A stretch of 64,000 nt of DNA from Listeria floridensis FSL S10-1187 (GTDB lineage: Bacteria > Bacillota > Bacilli > Lactobacillales > Listeriaceae): positions 1-64,000 of the forward strand of contig NZ_AODF01000014.1 in NCBI RefSeq assembly GCF_000525875.1, written 5' to 3'. A program made the position numbers and the translations under genes. Each line of letters starts with the position of its first letter. The first letter of the stretch is position 1. Under the pieces are notes generated by a model that was not told the DNA's origin, made no database searches, and saw only the letters and a program-made list of their open reading frames with translations. This document shows, piece after piece, positions 9,910-19,508 of the stretch.

Positions 9910-11059
9910 AGTCTTGTTTTTTTGATTTAAATGTACTTATGGTTAGTGTATGACTCATTTTTTCATAAAATAACCGCTTATCTTTTCTAAAAAGATTAAT
10001 CAGCAAATGAAGACCGAAAAGGAATAAGACTGCAAGTGAAGTGACAATCAAAATCAAATTGATTTGCGTAGTGGCGGTGGCTTGAACTTGTTGATTAAGC
10101 GGAACCATAATTAGCCCGCCTGTCACATAGTAGAGCAGGGCATAACGGCCAAACAACTGTCTGAAATTGATTCGTGTATGCGTTGTATTGATAATGCGGA
10201 TACGTACAAGCCATTTTCCAAGTGTGAGTCCGTTTGTGAGCGTTTGAAGTACGATAAAGTATAAAAAGACAGCGATGAAATCGAATAAAATGCGCTCATA
10301 GGATTGACTAGTATAGCCGAGAATCGCTTTACTTGGGACAATATTTATCCACAAAAGAATTCGTCCGATAGTATCGATCAAGAACCAGTCGATCAAAAAT
10401 GCAAGAAAGCGCCGCAAGTAGCCGACTCGTTCACTTTTTGCTGTACTGCTTGAATCCATCGTTTCGCGTGACGGTAAGAAAAATGTGAATAGCGGAGCCA
10501 AAGCAAATCCAAGCATTCCGCCAGCCGTATTAAGCATTAAGTCATCTACATCAAACAGGCGATAAGCATGCGGATAGATACCGTAAATTCCTGTCAGCTG
10601 CGTCAGTTCGAAAAAGAGCGAAGTGAAAAAGGCAATCAGCGCAGTTTTCCAGAAAGGAAACCGGAAGTAATAACGTAAATAAACGCCAAGCGGGAGTAAT
10701 AAGAAAATATTAAAAACCGGTTGAATGACAACATCTTGTGTAAGTGCTGGCAAATATGTAGCAGGTTGGCTGATTACAAGCACAGTTTGATTTATAAATT
10801 CACGAATGAATGTAAAGGGAATTAACTGCGGAGATGGAGCTACTGTTTTTGCTACTTCGTTAATTTCTGGAAGCGGTAAAACAGTCATGAAGAAAGCGGC
10901 CATTAAGTAAAAAATAAATGTAAAAATAACGAAAACACGCATAAAAGTGATACTTCCAAATTTCCGGTAAGAATAGATTGCAAATGGAATAGTTAAAAGA
11001 ATAGCTAGAAAAGGGAAGGTAAATAAGGCCGCTTTGATGGGAACTAAATAACTGGACAT
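9908..11059 (-). CDS. VanZ-like / RDD domain membrane protein
   Basis: 383 residues with two fused membrane modules. Residues ~20-220 are VanZ-like, with the FELTQL and DVDDLMLNTAGGMLGF signature. The last ~150 residues form an RDD domain (YLRRFLAFLIDWFLIDTIGR, and later GLTLGKWLVRIRI). VanZ relatives confer low-level teicoplanin resistance in some bacteria, but most are of unknown function. The frame opens at 11116, yet AAGGAGGAG lies just inside it, so ATG 11059 (MSSYLVPIKAALF) is preferred. Stop codon lies in the shared terminator. Confidence 0.82.
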   Translation of the reverse strand: MSSYLVPIKAALFTFPFLAILLTIPFAIYSYRKFGSITFMRVFVIFTFIFYLMAAFFMTVLPLPEINEVAKTVAPSPQLIPFTFIREFINQTVLVISQPATYLPALTQDVVIQPVFNIFLLLPLGVYLRYYFRFPFWKTALIAFFTSLFFELTQLTGIYGIYPHAYRLFDVDDLMLNTAGGMLGFALAPLFTFFLPSRETMDSSSTAKSERVGYLRRFLAFLIDWFLIDTIGRILLWINIVPSKAILGYTSQSYERILFDFIAVFLYFIVLQTLTNGLTLGKWLVRIRIINTTHTRINFRQLFGRYALLYYVTGGLIMVPLNQQVQATATTQINLILIVTSLAVLFLFGLHLLINLFRKDKRLFYEKMSHTLTISTFKSKKQD

Positions 11060-11146
11060 TTGTGCAAGCTCCTCCTTATGTAAGAATTTGCTGCCAAGTT
11101 TGGCAGCAAATTTCATTTTAACGTAGATTGTTTCATTTTTCCATTG

Positions 11147-12196
11147 TTAATAGCTTCCATGAGACAAACGTCTTTCTTTATTGCGTAAAAAAACTGTTTT
11201 TAATTTATTTACTTTGAGTTCGACAACTGGCTGAACAGCTGTGGTTACAAATTTGCTAGATAAAACAGCAGTTAAGCCAAATGAAATTGCCAGCAGGATC
11301 AAAAAGGTTTCTAATGTATAACGGGTATCTGCCATTCCTGATTCTCGCAGAGTCTTGATAAAAAAACCATGGAGTAAATAAACATAGAGAGTATTTTTGC
11401 CCCAGCTGGTAAAAAAGAAACGCCGCTTAGGAACGAGCGTGAAGAATGCAGCAACTGCAGCAAAGCTGATTAAATAAATCAGCATTCGGATAACAAGTCC
11501 AAGTGTTTTGATATCAACGAAATCGGCATAAGGCTTTGACCCTAAAAACCAATTTTCATTAAGATCGGGGCTGATGATAATGAATGTCAAAATTAAGAGA
11601 AAGATGGCTACACCGAGCCACTTTGCTATATGTTTTTGTGCAAGTTGAAAATGTTTTTTCTCAAGGAAAAAGCCTGCAAGGAAGAAAGGGAAAAAGACAA
11701 AAGTACGTGACAAACTTAAAAATCCGTCAATACCATCGAAATAGCCTGCAACCAGACCGAATAGAAACGCAATTCCGAGTGCAAATGCTGGTTTTAAACG
11801 AGCAAAGCCGAGAAGCATTAGATTCCAGAAAAATAAACTGAGTAAAAACCAAAGCGACCATTCTGGATCAAGAAAAGTGAGCGAATAACTGCTTTCGCTT
11901 AGTAAGAAGTAGTAGAAGATAGAGTAAATTAGTTGAAAGAGGAGATAAGGCAAAATTAATTTTTTAAGTGTTTTTTTGAGATAACCTGACTTTCGAAATC
12001 CCTTTGCAAAGTAGCCTGAAATTAAAATAAATGCAGGCATATGAAAAGTATAGATAAAAATGTATAAAATATGCACGCTGTCATAATCAGCAACAAATGG
12101 CTGCATCAAATGTCCAAACACAACAAGGAAAATTAGGATAAACTTGGCATTATCGAAATAATAATCACGCGCTTTCACAGTTTTCGTTTCCGCCAT
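11147..12196 (-). CDS. acyltransferase 3 family membrane protein
   Basis: About 349 residues with ten predicted helices. The N-terminal DYYFDNAKFILIFLVVFGH carries the acyltransferase-3 His, and the RxxR-like segment and WFLLSLFFWN are typical of the OatA/YiaH/NodX superfamily. Such proteins move acyl groups onto extracytoplasmic sugars or polymers. There is no fused SGNH domain, unlike OatA. ATG 12196 is preceded by GGTGA; GTG codons at 12208 and 12205 are alternatives. It lies 87 bp upstream of the VanZ-RDD gene on the same strand, possibly as one transcript. Acceptor unknown. Confidence 0.82.
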   Translation of the reverse strand: MAETKTVKARDYYFDNAKFILIFLVVFGHLMQPFVADYDSVHILYIFIYTFHMPAFILISGYFAKGFRKSGYLKKTLKKLILPYLLFQLIYSIFYYFLLSESSYSLTFLDPEWSLWFLLSLFFWNLMLLGFARLKPAFALGIAFLFGLVAGYFDGIDGFLSLSRTFVFFPFFLAGFFLEKKHFQLAQKHIAKWLGVAIFLLILTFIIISPDLNENWFLGSKPYADFVDIKTLGLVIRMLIYLISFAAVAAFFTLVPKRRFFFTSWGKNTLYVYLLHGFFIKTLRESGMADTRYTLETFLILLAISFGLTAVLSSKFVTTAVQPVVELKVNKLKTVFLRNKERRLSHGSY

Positions 12197-12315
12197 TTTT
12201 TTCACCACACATTTCTAGATTTATAAAGCCGGTGCTTACTTTTTATTTTCACATAAAAAAGTAACAATAAACCGACAATCCCGTGACGAAACAATGAACA
12301 ACTTGTCAAGAACGT

Positions 12316-12352
12316 AAAAAAAAGCACGCGCGAATTTTTCGCGCGTGCTTTT
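12316..12352 (-). terminator. clpE terminator
   Basis: AAGCACGCGCGAA / TTCGCGCGTGCTT hairpin; on the minus strand it is followed by eight Ts. It sits 8 bp past the clpE stop. Confidence 0.85.
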
Positions 12353-12359
12353 AAAACTA

Positions 12360-14549
12360 TTATTTAGCGACAGTTTCACAAACAGCAACTTGAATTTTGC
12401 CGTCTTCTGAAAGTGTTGCAGTTAAGTTTGCTGCTTCGTTTGTATCAATCAAAACATCTGCAATTTCATCTTCAAGATGTTCTTGGATAGTTCTTCTAAG
12501 TGGGCGGGCACCGAACTCAGCATCGTAACCGAGGTCAATCAGTTTTGCTTTCACTTCATCTGAAACTTCGATATGCATACCGTTTTCTTGCAACATTTTG
12601 TTCAAATCGCCAATCATTAAATCAACAATTTGAATCAAATCAGCTTTTTCAAGGCTGTTAAATTCAATTACGTTGTCAAGCCGATTTAAAAATTCTGGTT
12701 TGAAGTAATAACCAAGCCGGCTCAAGAGATCCGAACTTTTTTCAAGTTTTTCGATATCGCTTGAAGTATTGAAACCGACTGAAGCTTCGCGAGTGCCAGT
12801 TCCAGCGTTACTTGTCATAATAATGACCGTATCTTTAAAGCTGACTGTTCGTCCTTGCGAATCCGTCAAACGTCCGTCTTCGAGAATTTGTAAGAAAATA
12901 TGCTGAACATCGGGATGCGCTTTTTCCATTTCATCAAGTAAGATGATGCTATAAGGGTTGCGACGCACTTTTTCAGTGAGCTGACCAGCTTCCTCGTGAC
13001 CAACATAGCCTGGAGGCGAACCGATAAGTTTTGATACACTGTGTTTTTCCATGAACTCCGACATATCGAGACGAATCATCGCATCTTCAGAGCCAAACAA
13101 CTCATTTGCAAGCGTTTTTCCAAGTTCCGTTTTACCAACCCCAGTTGGACCAACAAATAAGAAGGACCCGATTGGCCGATTTTTGACTTTCAAACCAACG
13201 CGGCTGCGCCGTATCGCTTTAGCTACTTTTTTGACAGCTTCTTTTTGACCAATCACTTTCTCATTTAAGTGAGCTTCTAAATCTTTCATTTTCGATTGTT
13301 CATCTTGTTCAAGACGACCAACAGGGATACCCGTTCTTTCTTCAATTAAGACTTGGATATCCGAAGCTTGGATGACAGGGCGTTCTGAGATACCAGTTTG
13401 TGTTTTGCCTTCGTTAAGACGGGTGATTTCATCCCGAACGGTTGCTGCTTTTTCATAGTCTTCATTTGATAGGGCAACATCTTTTTCTTGTTCTAGACGC
13501 TCAAGTCGTTCAGCTACCATTTTTTCATCCATACGTTCAATCTTAAGATTGTATTTTGAACCGACTTCATCCATCAAGTCGATAGCTTTATCCGGCAAAT
13601 TCCGATCTTGAATGTAACGTGAACTTAAATCAATCGCAGCTTTCAAGCTTTCTTCTGAATATACGACTTCATGGAAATCTTGATAGCGGTCTTTAAGTCC
13701 CTCAAGGATGGTCATCGTTGCTTCTTTAGAAGGTTCAGCCACTGTTACAGGTTGGAAACGCCGTTCAAGAGCAGCATCCTTTTCAATTTTCCGATACTCA
13801 TTTAAAGTTGTAGCTCCGATCATTTGCAGTTCGCCTCGAGCAAGAGCAGGTTTCAAAATGTTCCCAGCGTCCATCGAACCTTCGGCAGAACCGGCACCAA
13901 CAATGCTGTGCACTTCATCGATAAACAGAATCGTATTTTCACGTTCAGAAAGTTCTTGGATTAATTGCTTCATTCGTTCTTCAAACTGACCGCGGATTCC
14001 TGTTCCAGATACAAGTGACGCAACATCAAGCAAAATAACTTCTTTGTTTAACAGTTTATTTGGAACTTTTCCATCTACAATCGCAGAGGCAAGTCCTTCG
14101 ACAACTGCTGTTTTACCAACCCCTGGTTCACCGATTAAAACAGGATTGTTTTTGTTTCGGCGATTTAGAATTTCAATAGTTCGTTTGATTTCTTCTTCAC
14201 GACCAATAACGGGGTCTAATTTGTTAGCTTTAGCGAGGTCGGTTAAGTTTGTGCCAAATTCGTCAAGCAAACCTCCACCTTTTCCAGGTGCTTGGGTTTC
14301 GACTTGGCTTCTTCTTTCACGACTTTGATTTGCGTTTGCACCGTAGTTTTGATTCATGCCACCGTTTAACTGACGGAAAAAATCGTCAAACGGCGAGGAA
14401 CCAAATCCTCCGCCTTGCAAGTTCATTTGGTTGCGGTTTTTAAGTTCAGCATAGCAGTTTTCGCAAAGCGGCATTTCTACTCGCTGACCATTTACATTCA
14501 TATATAATTGAATTCGAGCTTCATTTTGTTTACAGTTTTGACATAACAT
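12360..14549 (-). CDS. clpE: ATP-dependent Clp protease ATP-binding subunit ClpE
   Basis: 729-residue Hsp100 AAA+ unfoldase that feeds ClpP. The diagnostic feature of ClpE is the N-terminal four-Cys zinc finger: Cys3, Cys6, Cys29 and Cys32. It is followed by a Gln/Asn-rich linker, AAA-1 ([14 protein letters not shown]), a UVR-type coiled-coil middle domain ([14 protein letters not shown]), AAA-2 ([19 protein letters not shown]) and the ClpB-type D2 small domain (GARPLRR). Start has AAAGGAGGAAAT upstream. The promoter carries CtsR operators, so it is expected to be heat-inducible. Confidence 0.97.
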   Translation of the reverse strand: MLCQNCKQNEARIQLYMNVNGQRVEMPLCENCYAELKNRNQMNLQGGGFGSSPFDDFFRQLNGGMNQNYGANANQSRERRSQVETQAPGKGGGLLDEFGTNLTDLAKANKLDPVIGREEEIKRTIEILNRRNKNNPVLIGEPGVGKTAVVEGLASAIVDGKVPNKLLNKEVILLDVASLVSGTGIRGQFEERMKQLIQELSERENTILFIDEVHSIVGAGSAEGSMDAGNILKPALARGELQMIGATTLNEYRKIEKDAALERRFQPVTVAEPSKEATMTILEGLKDRYQDFHEVVYSEESLKAAIDLSSRYIQDRNLPDKAIDLMDEVGSKYNLKIERMDEKMVAERLERLEQEKDVALSNEDYEKAATVRDEITRLNEGKTQTGISERPVIQASDIQVLIEERTGIPVGRLEQDEQSKMKDLEAHLNEKVIGQKEAVKKVAKAIRRSRVGLKVKNRPIGSFLFVGPTGVGKTELGKTLANELFGSEDAMIRLDMSEFMEKHSVSKLIGSPPGYVGHEEAGQLTEKVRRNPYSIILLDEMEKAHPDVQHIFLQILEDGRLTDSQGRTVSFKDTVIIMTSNAGTGTREASVGFNTSSDIEKLEKSSDLLSRLGYYFKPEFLNRLDNVIEFNSLEKADLIQIVDLMIGDLNKMLQENGMHIEVSDEVKAKLIDLGYDAEFGARPLRRTIQEHLEDEIADVLIDTNEAANLTATLSEDGKIQVAVCETVAK

Positions 14550-14601
14550 ATATTTATTTCCTCCTTTAAGAGTCCATTAAGTGTCGAAAGATCAATTTGA
14601 C

Positions 14602-14657
14602 TTTGACTATCTTTGACCTTATGTTTACATTATACACTGACCTTTTCTGACTTTCAA
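14602..14657 (-). promoter_or_regulatory. clpE promoter with CtsR operators
   Basis: On the minus strand: TTGAAA (14652-14657), a 17-base spacer and TATAAT (14629-14634). A perfect CtsR heptad repeat GGTCAAAGATAGTCAAA is at 14602-14618, in the early transcribed region. A weaker second copy (AGTCAGA-n3-GGTCAGT) at about 14636-14653 lies inside the spacer. CtsR is the class III heat-shock repressor of Gram-positive clp genes. Confidence 0.88.
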
Positions 14658-14771
14658 GTCTTTTACTCATATTTTTTATTATTTACTATAAAAAAGTTAG
14701 CGACAGGCGAAAAAGGGTGATTTGATGGGATTTGAATGCTATACTTTTCTTGAAAAAGAGAAGAGGATGTG

Positions 14772-15442
14772 ATGAGATTGGACAAATTTGTGGAGCTTGA
14801 TGAGAAATTAATGAATCTTTTGGTCAAACAAGAAGACTTCTTGACTGATGCTGTTCGTCGTAGCCAAGCAGCTGGACTTCCGGCGATTGAAGTTTCACCA
14901 GCGCAAGGGCAGTTTTTATATCTACTTGCGAAACTGAGCGGGGCGCGGCGAATCCTAGAAATTGGGACATTAGCTGGATACAGCACATTGTTTTTCGCAA
15001 AGAGTCTTCCTGATGAAGGAGGCACTGTTGTTACGCTTGAATCTGACCCGGATACTGCAAGTGTGGCGGAAGAAAATTTCATGGCGAGTCCTTATCGAAA
15101 TAAAATTCAATTGCTCGTTGGGCAAGCAAAGAATACCATGCGGCTCTTATAGAAGAGGGGGTTCCGCCGTTTGATCTTATCTTTATTGATGCGGACAAGG
15201 CGAATAATCCGCTTTATCTTGATTATAGTTTGCAACTCGTGCGCCCTGGCAGTTTGATTATTGCCGATAACATTATTCGTGAGGGAGAAGTGCTGAATGA
15301 AGCTTCTTCCGATGAACGAGTTCTTGGCATTCAGCACTACTTACAGAAAATTGCTTCGAATCCTAAACTTGAATCCGTTGCTATTTCGACAATTGGCATT
15401 AAAGGCATTGACGGATTCAGCCTTTCAATTGTTTTAGGGTGA
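14772..15442 (+). CDS. class I SAM-dependent O-methyltransferase, frameshifted in this sequence
   Basis: A caffeoyl-CoA/catechol-type O-methyltransferase. The SAM motif ILEIGTLAGYSTLFFA and the acidic residue after beta-2 (VVTLESD) lie in the first part; the metal/catalytic FDLIFIDADKANNPLY lies in the second. The frame breaks at the A3 run 15128-15130: one more A gives GQAKEYHAALIEEG and a 223-residue protein. GTG 14769, ATG 14772 and TTG 14778 are all possible starts behind AGAGG. Substrate unknown; the bacterial members often modify small phenolics or tRNA (TrmR). Confidence 0.82.
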
Positions 15443-15446
15443 ACAG

Positions 15447-15482
15447 AAAAAAAAGCTTTTCCCCCACGGGAAAAGCTTTTTT
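15447..15482. terminator. bidirectional terminator
   Basis: AAAAGCTTTTCCC / GGGAAAAGCTTTT hairpin between the convergent methyltransferase and CPBP genes, with A and T runs on both sides. Confidence 0.82.
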
Positions 15483-16095
15483 AGTAAATTGGTAGAGCGG
15501 CAAGTAAGATGAAGACAAATAAAAAGTGTGATAAATAGAGCATTAAAAGACTTGATCGCCAAACATACAGTAAGTTCCAAAACAGTGAAGCAACAAAGAT
15601 ACCAATAATAAGCGCAATATTTCCGCTAAAACACATCATTAGAGTAGGCAAAATAGTTGCTACTAAAACAGCGAACCATGTGGAATAGGAATCTAGTAGG
15701 CGTTTTAATACGAAACCGCGCCAGAAAATTTCTTCACCTGGAACAATCGCTATCGCCATAAGTATCCAAATTAGCCAATTATCCGTTGCAAATTTATTGA
15801 AAGCGGAATGAACAGAGCTGTTTAATCCAAAAGGCATGAATTTGAATACAAAAGCACCTACGTAAAATACAACATAGAGAATCACTGCTGAAAACACGGC
15901 AGGAATGAGTCCTTTAAAAAGGGAATATTCTTTGTTTAAATTGACGTTGAAAATTCCAAAACTAAGTAAGAAAAGCATGGCCGCGCCATACATGTACCAA
16001 AAACTTTTGGTAAAGTTGAATGCAATAAAAATTAATCCTGCGGCTAAGATAAGCCCGAAAATTAATTTAAAATCAATCCTGCTGCTTCTAAACAC
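15481..16095 (-). CDS. CPBP (CAAX protease/bacteriocin-processing) family membrane protein
   Basis: 204 residues, about seven helices. The EEIFWRG motif (EExxxR) that marks the CPBP/Abi family is present. The second family motif (FxxxH) is degenerate: the expected segment reads ATILPTLMMC with no His, though a His occurs later (LYLSHFL). Activity is therefore doubtful. GTG start behind AGAGGTG. Members are intramembrane proteases or bacteriocin-immunity proteins; nothing nearby tells which. Confidence 0.75.
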   Translation of the reverse strand: MFRSSRIDFKLIFGLILAAGLIFIAFNFTKSFWYMYGAAMLFLLSFGIFNVNLNKEYSLFKGLIPAVFSAVILYVVFYVGAFVFKFMPFGLNSSVHSAFNKFATDNWLIWILMAIAIVPGEEIFWRGFVLKRLLDSYSTWFAVLVATILPTLMMCFSGNIALIIGIFVASLFWNLLYVWRSSLLMLYLSHFLFVFILLAALPIY

Positions 16096-16246
16096 TTTAA
16101 CACCTCTTCAATTATTTCTACTTCTATAACTTTAATCGAAATGAGAACTTTTGGCAACAAAATCCTATTTTGTACAGTTTTTTTGAGTGGAGTTTGCTAT
16201 AATAAATGAGGGAAGTTTTGCTTGGTTCAAGCAAAGGAGTGTTGAT

Positions 16247-17035
16247 GTGTTAGAGAAAAACTATAAATTTTTACTTTGGCTTTATATTTTTTGGTTTCTT
16301 GGAAGTGTCCTGTTAATTTCTTTAGGTGTCTTGCGGAGCGATATTGCCGGAGTGAATTCAATTTTCTTGATTTTCACAGGTATCTTCGCGACTGTTTTCT
16401 TTATCATGCAATACGGAAAAGGTCTCGGCTCTGCTATCACGATTTTAATCTTTGTGGTGACGACAAGCATCGAATGGATGCAGATCAGCTTCGCGGATGA
16501 AGCCTATAGTAGCACGGGTTATGGCTTCATGATTCAAGGTGTACCCGTAACATTCGGCTTCATTTGGATCGGATTGATCGCCGGAACACACGTTATTGCT
16601 CGCGAAATTACACTTAAAGTAAATATTGACTGGCTGCGCGGCGGGATGTATGCAGTGATTGCTGCCACAATGGTGATGATCTTTGAAGTACTTGTCGAGC
16701 CAATTTCTGTTCAAGCTAAACAAATGCCGTTTCTTGGGAACGGGCTCACCATCTTGCAATTTTCAGACGTCGCCAACTGGTGGCTACTAGGCTTAATACT
16801 CCATCTGATGATTTACTTTATTTTAAGTTTGACGGACAAATGGGAGAATTTGAAGTATCCAGATTTAAAATCAGAAATCGTGATTGTCTACTGGATTATT
16901 GTTGCTTTCTTTGTATTCCTGTCCTTTTATGCGGATCTGTGGGCCTCTATCACAGTGGGAATCATAGCGAATATTATTTTTACAATCTGCTATTTCTTTA
17001 GTTTAGATACAAAGAAAGACAAAACCAGCACATAA
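16247..17035 (+). CDS. CruF/DUF422-like carotenoid-biosynthesis membrane protein
   Basis: 262 residues with about seven to eight helices. The centre (TTSIEWMQISF, then GYGFMIQGVPVTFGFIW) and the later SDVANWWLLGLIL match the layout of the CruF/DUF422 carotenoid hydratase-like family (LG..i.GVP....W and N..gW). It converges on a phytoene-desaturase-like gene, which strengthens the reading but does not prove a carotenoid role. The GTG at 16247 sits 7 bases after AAAGGAG; the frame is open to 16187. An extended -10 TGCTATAAT ends at 16203. Confidence 0.6.
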   Translation: MLEKNYKFLLWLYIFWFLGSVLLISLGVLRSDIAGVNSIFLIFTGIFATVFFIMQYGKGLGSAITILIFVVTTSIEWMQISFADEAYSSTGYGFMIQGVPVTFGFIWIGLIAGTHVIAREITLKVNIDWLRGGMYAVIAATMVMIFEVLVEPISVQAKQMPFLGNGLTILQFSDVANWWLLGLILHLMIYFILSLTDKWENLKYPDLKSEIVIVYWIIVAFFVFLSFYADLWASITVGIIANIIFTICYFFSLDTKKDKTST

Positions 17036-17036
17036 G

Positions 17037-17074
17037 CGAAAAGAACGGCCCGCGCGCGGGCCGTTCTTTTCTTT
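17037..17074. terminator. bidirectional terminator (GC-rich palindrome)
   Basis: AAGAACGGCCCGCG / CGCGGGCCGTTCTT perfect palindrome between convergent genes, with short A and T tracts outside. Confidence 0.85.
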
Positions 17075-18576
17075 AAAACCGATTAGCAGGAGTATGATGA
17101 TCTTTTTTAAATACTTTTTTCGTGGCAAAGCGAGCACTTTCAATAATGTAAGGAAGTGAAGTACCCGTATGCGCTGCAGTTCCGACAACGAGTAAGTTGC
17201 GGAATTTTTTTTGAAGTTTGCTGGCAGGATTCCCTGCGCCAGATTGTCTGAGCGACTGAATCATACCGAAAATTGCACCACGATAAATATTAAAATCTTC
17301 TTCCCATTCCTTCGGGGTAATAATTTTCTCTACAATAATATGTTCTTCCAAATCAGTTAAGCCCAACTTTGTTTTTACAGCTTCGAAAACTTTCCTTTTG
17401 AACGGTTCGCTCTCTTTGTCCCAATCGATTCCACTGTCATTATTTGGGACAGGAACCATAATTCGAATTGCTGAATGACCGATTGGCGCCATTGTTGTAT
17501 CCGTTACAGAGGGATTTGTAATGTGAATTGAAAAATCTTTCGAAAGCACTTTTTGATTGACGGTTTCATCTGCATGAACTTTATAATTTTCTGGGAACAA
17601 AACAGTTTGGTGCTCCATTTCAAATTGTTTGCTCAGGCCTAGATAAATCATAAAAGCGCTAGCCGAGTATTTCTTGTTTTCTATCGTTTTCTTGCGAACC
17701 GGACTATCCGATCCGAGCAAGTTTTCCATCGCATAACTAAAATCCGCATTCAGAAAATAATAATCTGCCTCTATTAGCTCCCCGTTCTCAAGCCGCATCC
17801 CTGTAATTTCACGATCATTTGTTTCAATTTTATCTACTTTTGCGCCAAGATGAATATTACCTTTATCTTCACGAATTGCGGTTGCCATTGCTTGCAGAAT
17901 TTGGTTTTGACCGCCAACTGGATGATAGGACCCGTAATAGTATTCGGAAAAGGGAATGATACTATATATGCCTGGAATTTCCCAAGGAGACATTCCCATA
18001 TATTTCATTTGAAAAGTAAAGGCAAGGCGTAAATCCTTATCTGTGAAATACTTTGAAGTTTCGTCAATTAAATTTTTACCGATTGAAAGGCTTGGGATAG
18101 CACGCAACATGGTTGGTCGCAGAAAATCAATCCAATTATCAAAACTGTATTCTAGAAGTGGTGTCAGGTAGAGAATTTTTTTGGCATTGTGACTCATAAA
18201 GCGAAAAAAATTAGCCTCGTTCCCAGGAAAAGCACGATTCAGCTCTGCAATTGTTTTGGTTTGGTTCCCAGATGGTGCAAAGGTTTTTCCAGAAGCAAAG
18301 TAAAGTTTGTATAGCGGTTCAATCGGAAGAAGTGTTAAATAATCGTATAGTTTACGATTGCATTCCATAAATAGTGAGGTGAGCATATGTGGCATAGTGA
18401 GAGAAGAAGGTCCGATATCAAAGCGGTAATCACCTAAGGTTAATGTGCTGCTTCGACCGCCTAAAAATGTGTTCTTTTCATAAATATCAACATGATAGCC
18501 TTCTGCTATGAGTCGCATTGCCGAAGCAAGTCCACCCGGTCCGGCACCAATAATAGCTACTTTTTTTTTGAGACAT
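17073..18576 (-). CDS. phytoene desaturase-like FAD oxidoreductase (CrtI/CrtN family), frameshifted in this sequence
   Basis: Flavin amine-oxidase superfamily enzyme of the bacterial CrtI/CrtN type: dinucleotide motif VAIIGAGPGGLASAM at the N-terminus, then GGRSSTLTLGDYRFDIGPS, and a C-terminal FAD segment with GNPASKLQKKFRNLLVVGTA and HTGTSLPYIIESA. The N-terminal ATG (18576, behind AGGTGA) and the rest are out of frame at the T9 run 18561-18569; with eight Ts the protein is 500 residues. CrtN desaturates diapophytoene, but no crtM-like synthase is visible here, so the substrate is open. Confidence 0.84.
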
Positions 18577-18608
18577 CTTTGTTCACCTCGTTAGCTGTTT
18601 AATCCATT

Positions 18609-18655
18609 AAAAAAGCGCGAAGTTAACTTAAGAGGCTAATTTGCGCTTTTCTTTC
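18609..18655 (-). terminator. weak terminator
   Basis: AAAAGCGC(g)AA / TT(t)GCGCTTTT stem with an 18-base loop between the small DUF2187 gene and the desaturase gene on the minus strand. Confidence 0.5.
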
Positions 18656-18662
18656 TATTATA

Positions 18663-18854
18663 TCAGTCATTTTGAGCAGAATGAATGATTTTGTAATTTT
18701 TGTGGTTTACCACAGTTTTTTCTTCTATTCCAAGTTCATTAAAATTCTCCATGAAGGTTAGATCAACAATTACAGAGTTTTCATTTATTTTTTCAACGAT
18801 TCCTGTCAAACCATCTTTGAATTCAACAATATCGCCAACCTGCGCTTTTGCCAT
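18663..18854 (-). CDS. DUF2187 (YkvS-like) small protein
   Basis: 63 residues: MAKAQVGDIVEFKDGLTG then VEKINENSVIVDLTFM, a small SH3-like beta-barrel of the KOW/DUF2187 type found throughout Bacillales and Listeria. Function unknown. The frame is open further upstream, but ATG 18854 is preceded by GGGAGTGA and matches the family start. Confidence 0.8.
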   Translation of the reverse strand: MAKAQVGDIVEFKDGLTGIVEKINENSVIVDLTFMENFNELGIEEKTVVNHKNYKIIHSAQND

Positions 18855-19241
18855 ATTTATCACTCCCACCATAGTTGATGTATCACACAAAATTGATGCA
18901 GTACTAAATTAAGTCTGCACTAATTTCACAAGAATTGCAACTAATAAGGTTAAGGTGCGAATGGATTTGTTAACCCTTACATTCCTATCTAGAAGAATAA
19001 TAGTGGGAATATGTGAAAATCGGGACAGAAAACAGCCCGAAAACAGCACGTTATTGCGTTTTCGAAACAATTCGGCTAAAATGGAGGGGTAACGATTTTT
19101 TAAGCCAAAAAACACGTTTTTTAGTTGTAACACGGGCAAAAACATGGTAGTCTTTTAAGTTGAGGGATAGCCTTTTTTGCTGATATCTCTTTTTGGTGAA
19201 AAAGGTCACAATAAATTTCTTTAATAAAGGAGAATGTAATT
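18855..19241. other. intergenic region upstream of ptsH
   Basis: 387 bp between divergent genes. It must hold the promoters of ptsHI and the DUF2187 gene. No clean -35/-10 pair stands out. AAGGTTAA (18947-18954) can pair with TTAACCCTT (18969-18977), a small hairpin. A 78-codon minus-strand frame (18909-19145) has no ribosome site or family resemblance and is not called. Confidence 0.4.
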
Positions 19242-19508
19242 ATGGAACAAGCAAGTTTTGTAGTCATTGATGAAACAGGAATTCACGCACGTCCAGCGAC
19301 TTTACTCGTACAGGCGGCAAGCAAATACAGCTCTGATGTTCAAATCGAATACACAGGAAAAAAAGTAAACCTTAAATCAATCATGGGCGTTATGTCGCTT
19401 GGAATTGGTAAAGGTGCTGACATCACTATCCATGCTGAAGGCAGCGACGAAAAAGAAGTAATTGAAGGTTTGACTGAGGTACTTAAGAAAGAAGGCTTGG
19501 CTGAATAA
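19242..19508 (+). CDS. ptsH: phosphocarrier protein HPr
   Basis: 88 residues. The active-site His15 is in GIHARPAT and the regulatory Ser46 is in NLKSIMG, the site of HPr kinase/phosphorylase. HPr carries phosphate from enzyme I to sugar-specific EIIA proteins; Ser46-phosphorylated HPr is the CcpA corepressor, relevant to the cre sites in the maltodextrin cluster of this window. AAAGGAG site 8 bases upstream. The stop overlaps the ptsI start (TAATG). Confidence 0.98.
   Translation: MEQASFVVIDETGIHARPATLLVQAASKYSSDVQIEYTGKKVNLKSIMGVMSLGIGKGADITIHAEGSDEKEVIEGLTEVLKKEGLAE

Noticed and set aside
12360-14549. Several 60-95 codon plus-strand frames opposite clpE
   Set aside because: They mirror the clpE codon pattern, have no ribosome sites, and clpE is a certain gene with promoter and terminator.
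18909-19145. 78-codon minus-strand frame upstream of ptsH
   Set aside because: No ribosome site, no recognisable family and a poor codon pattern.
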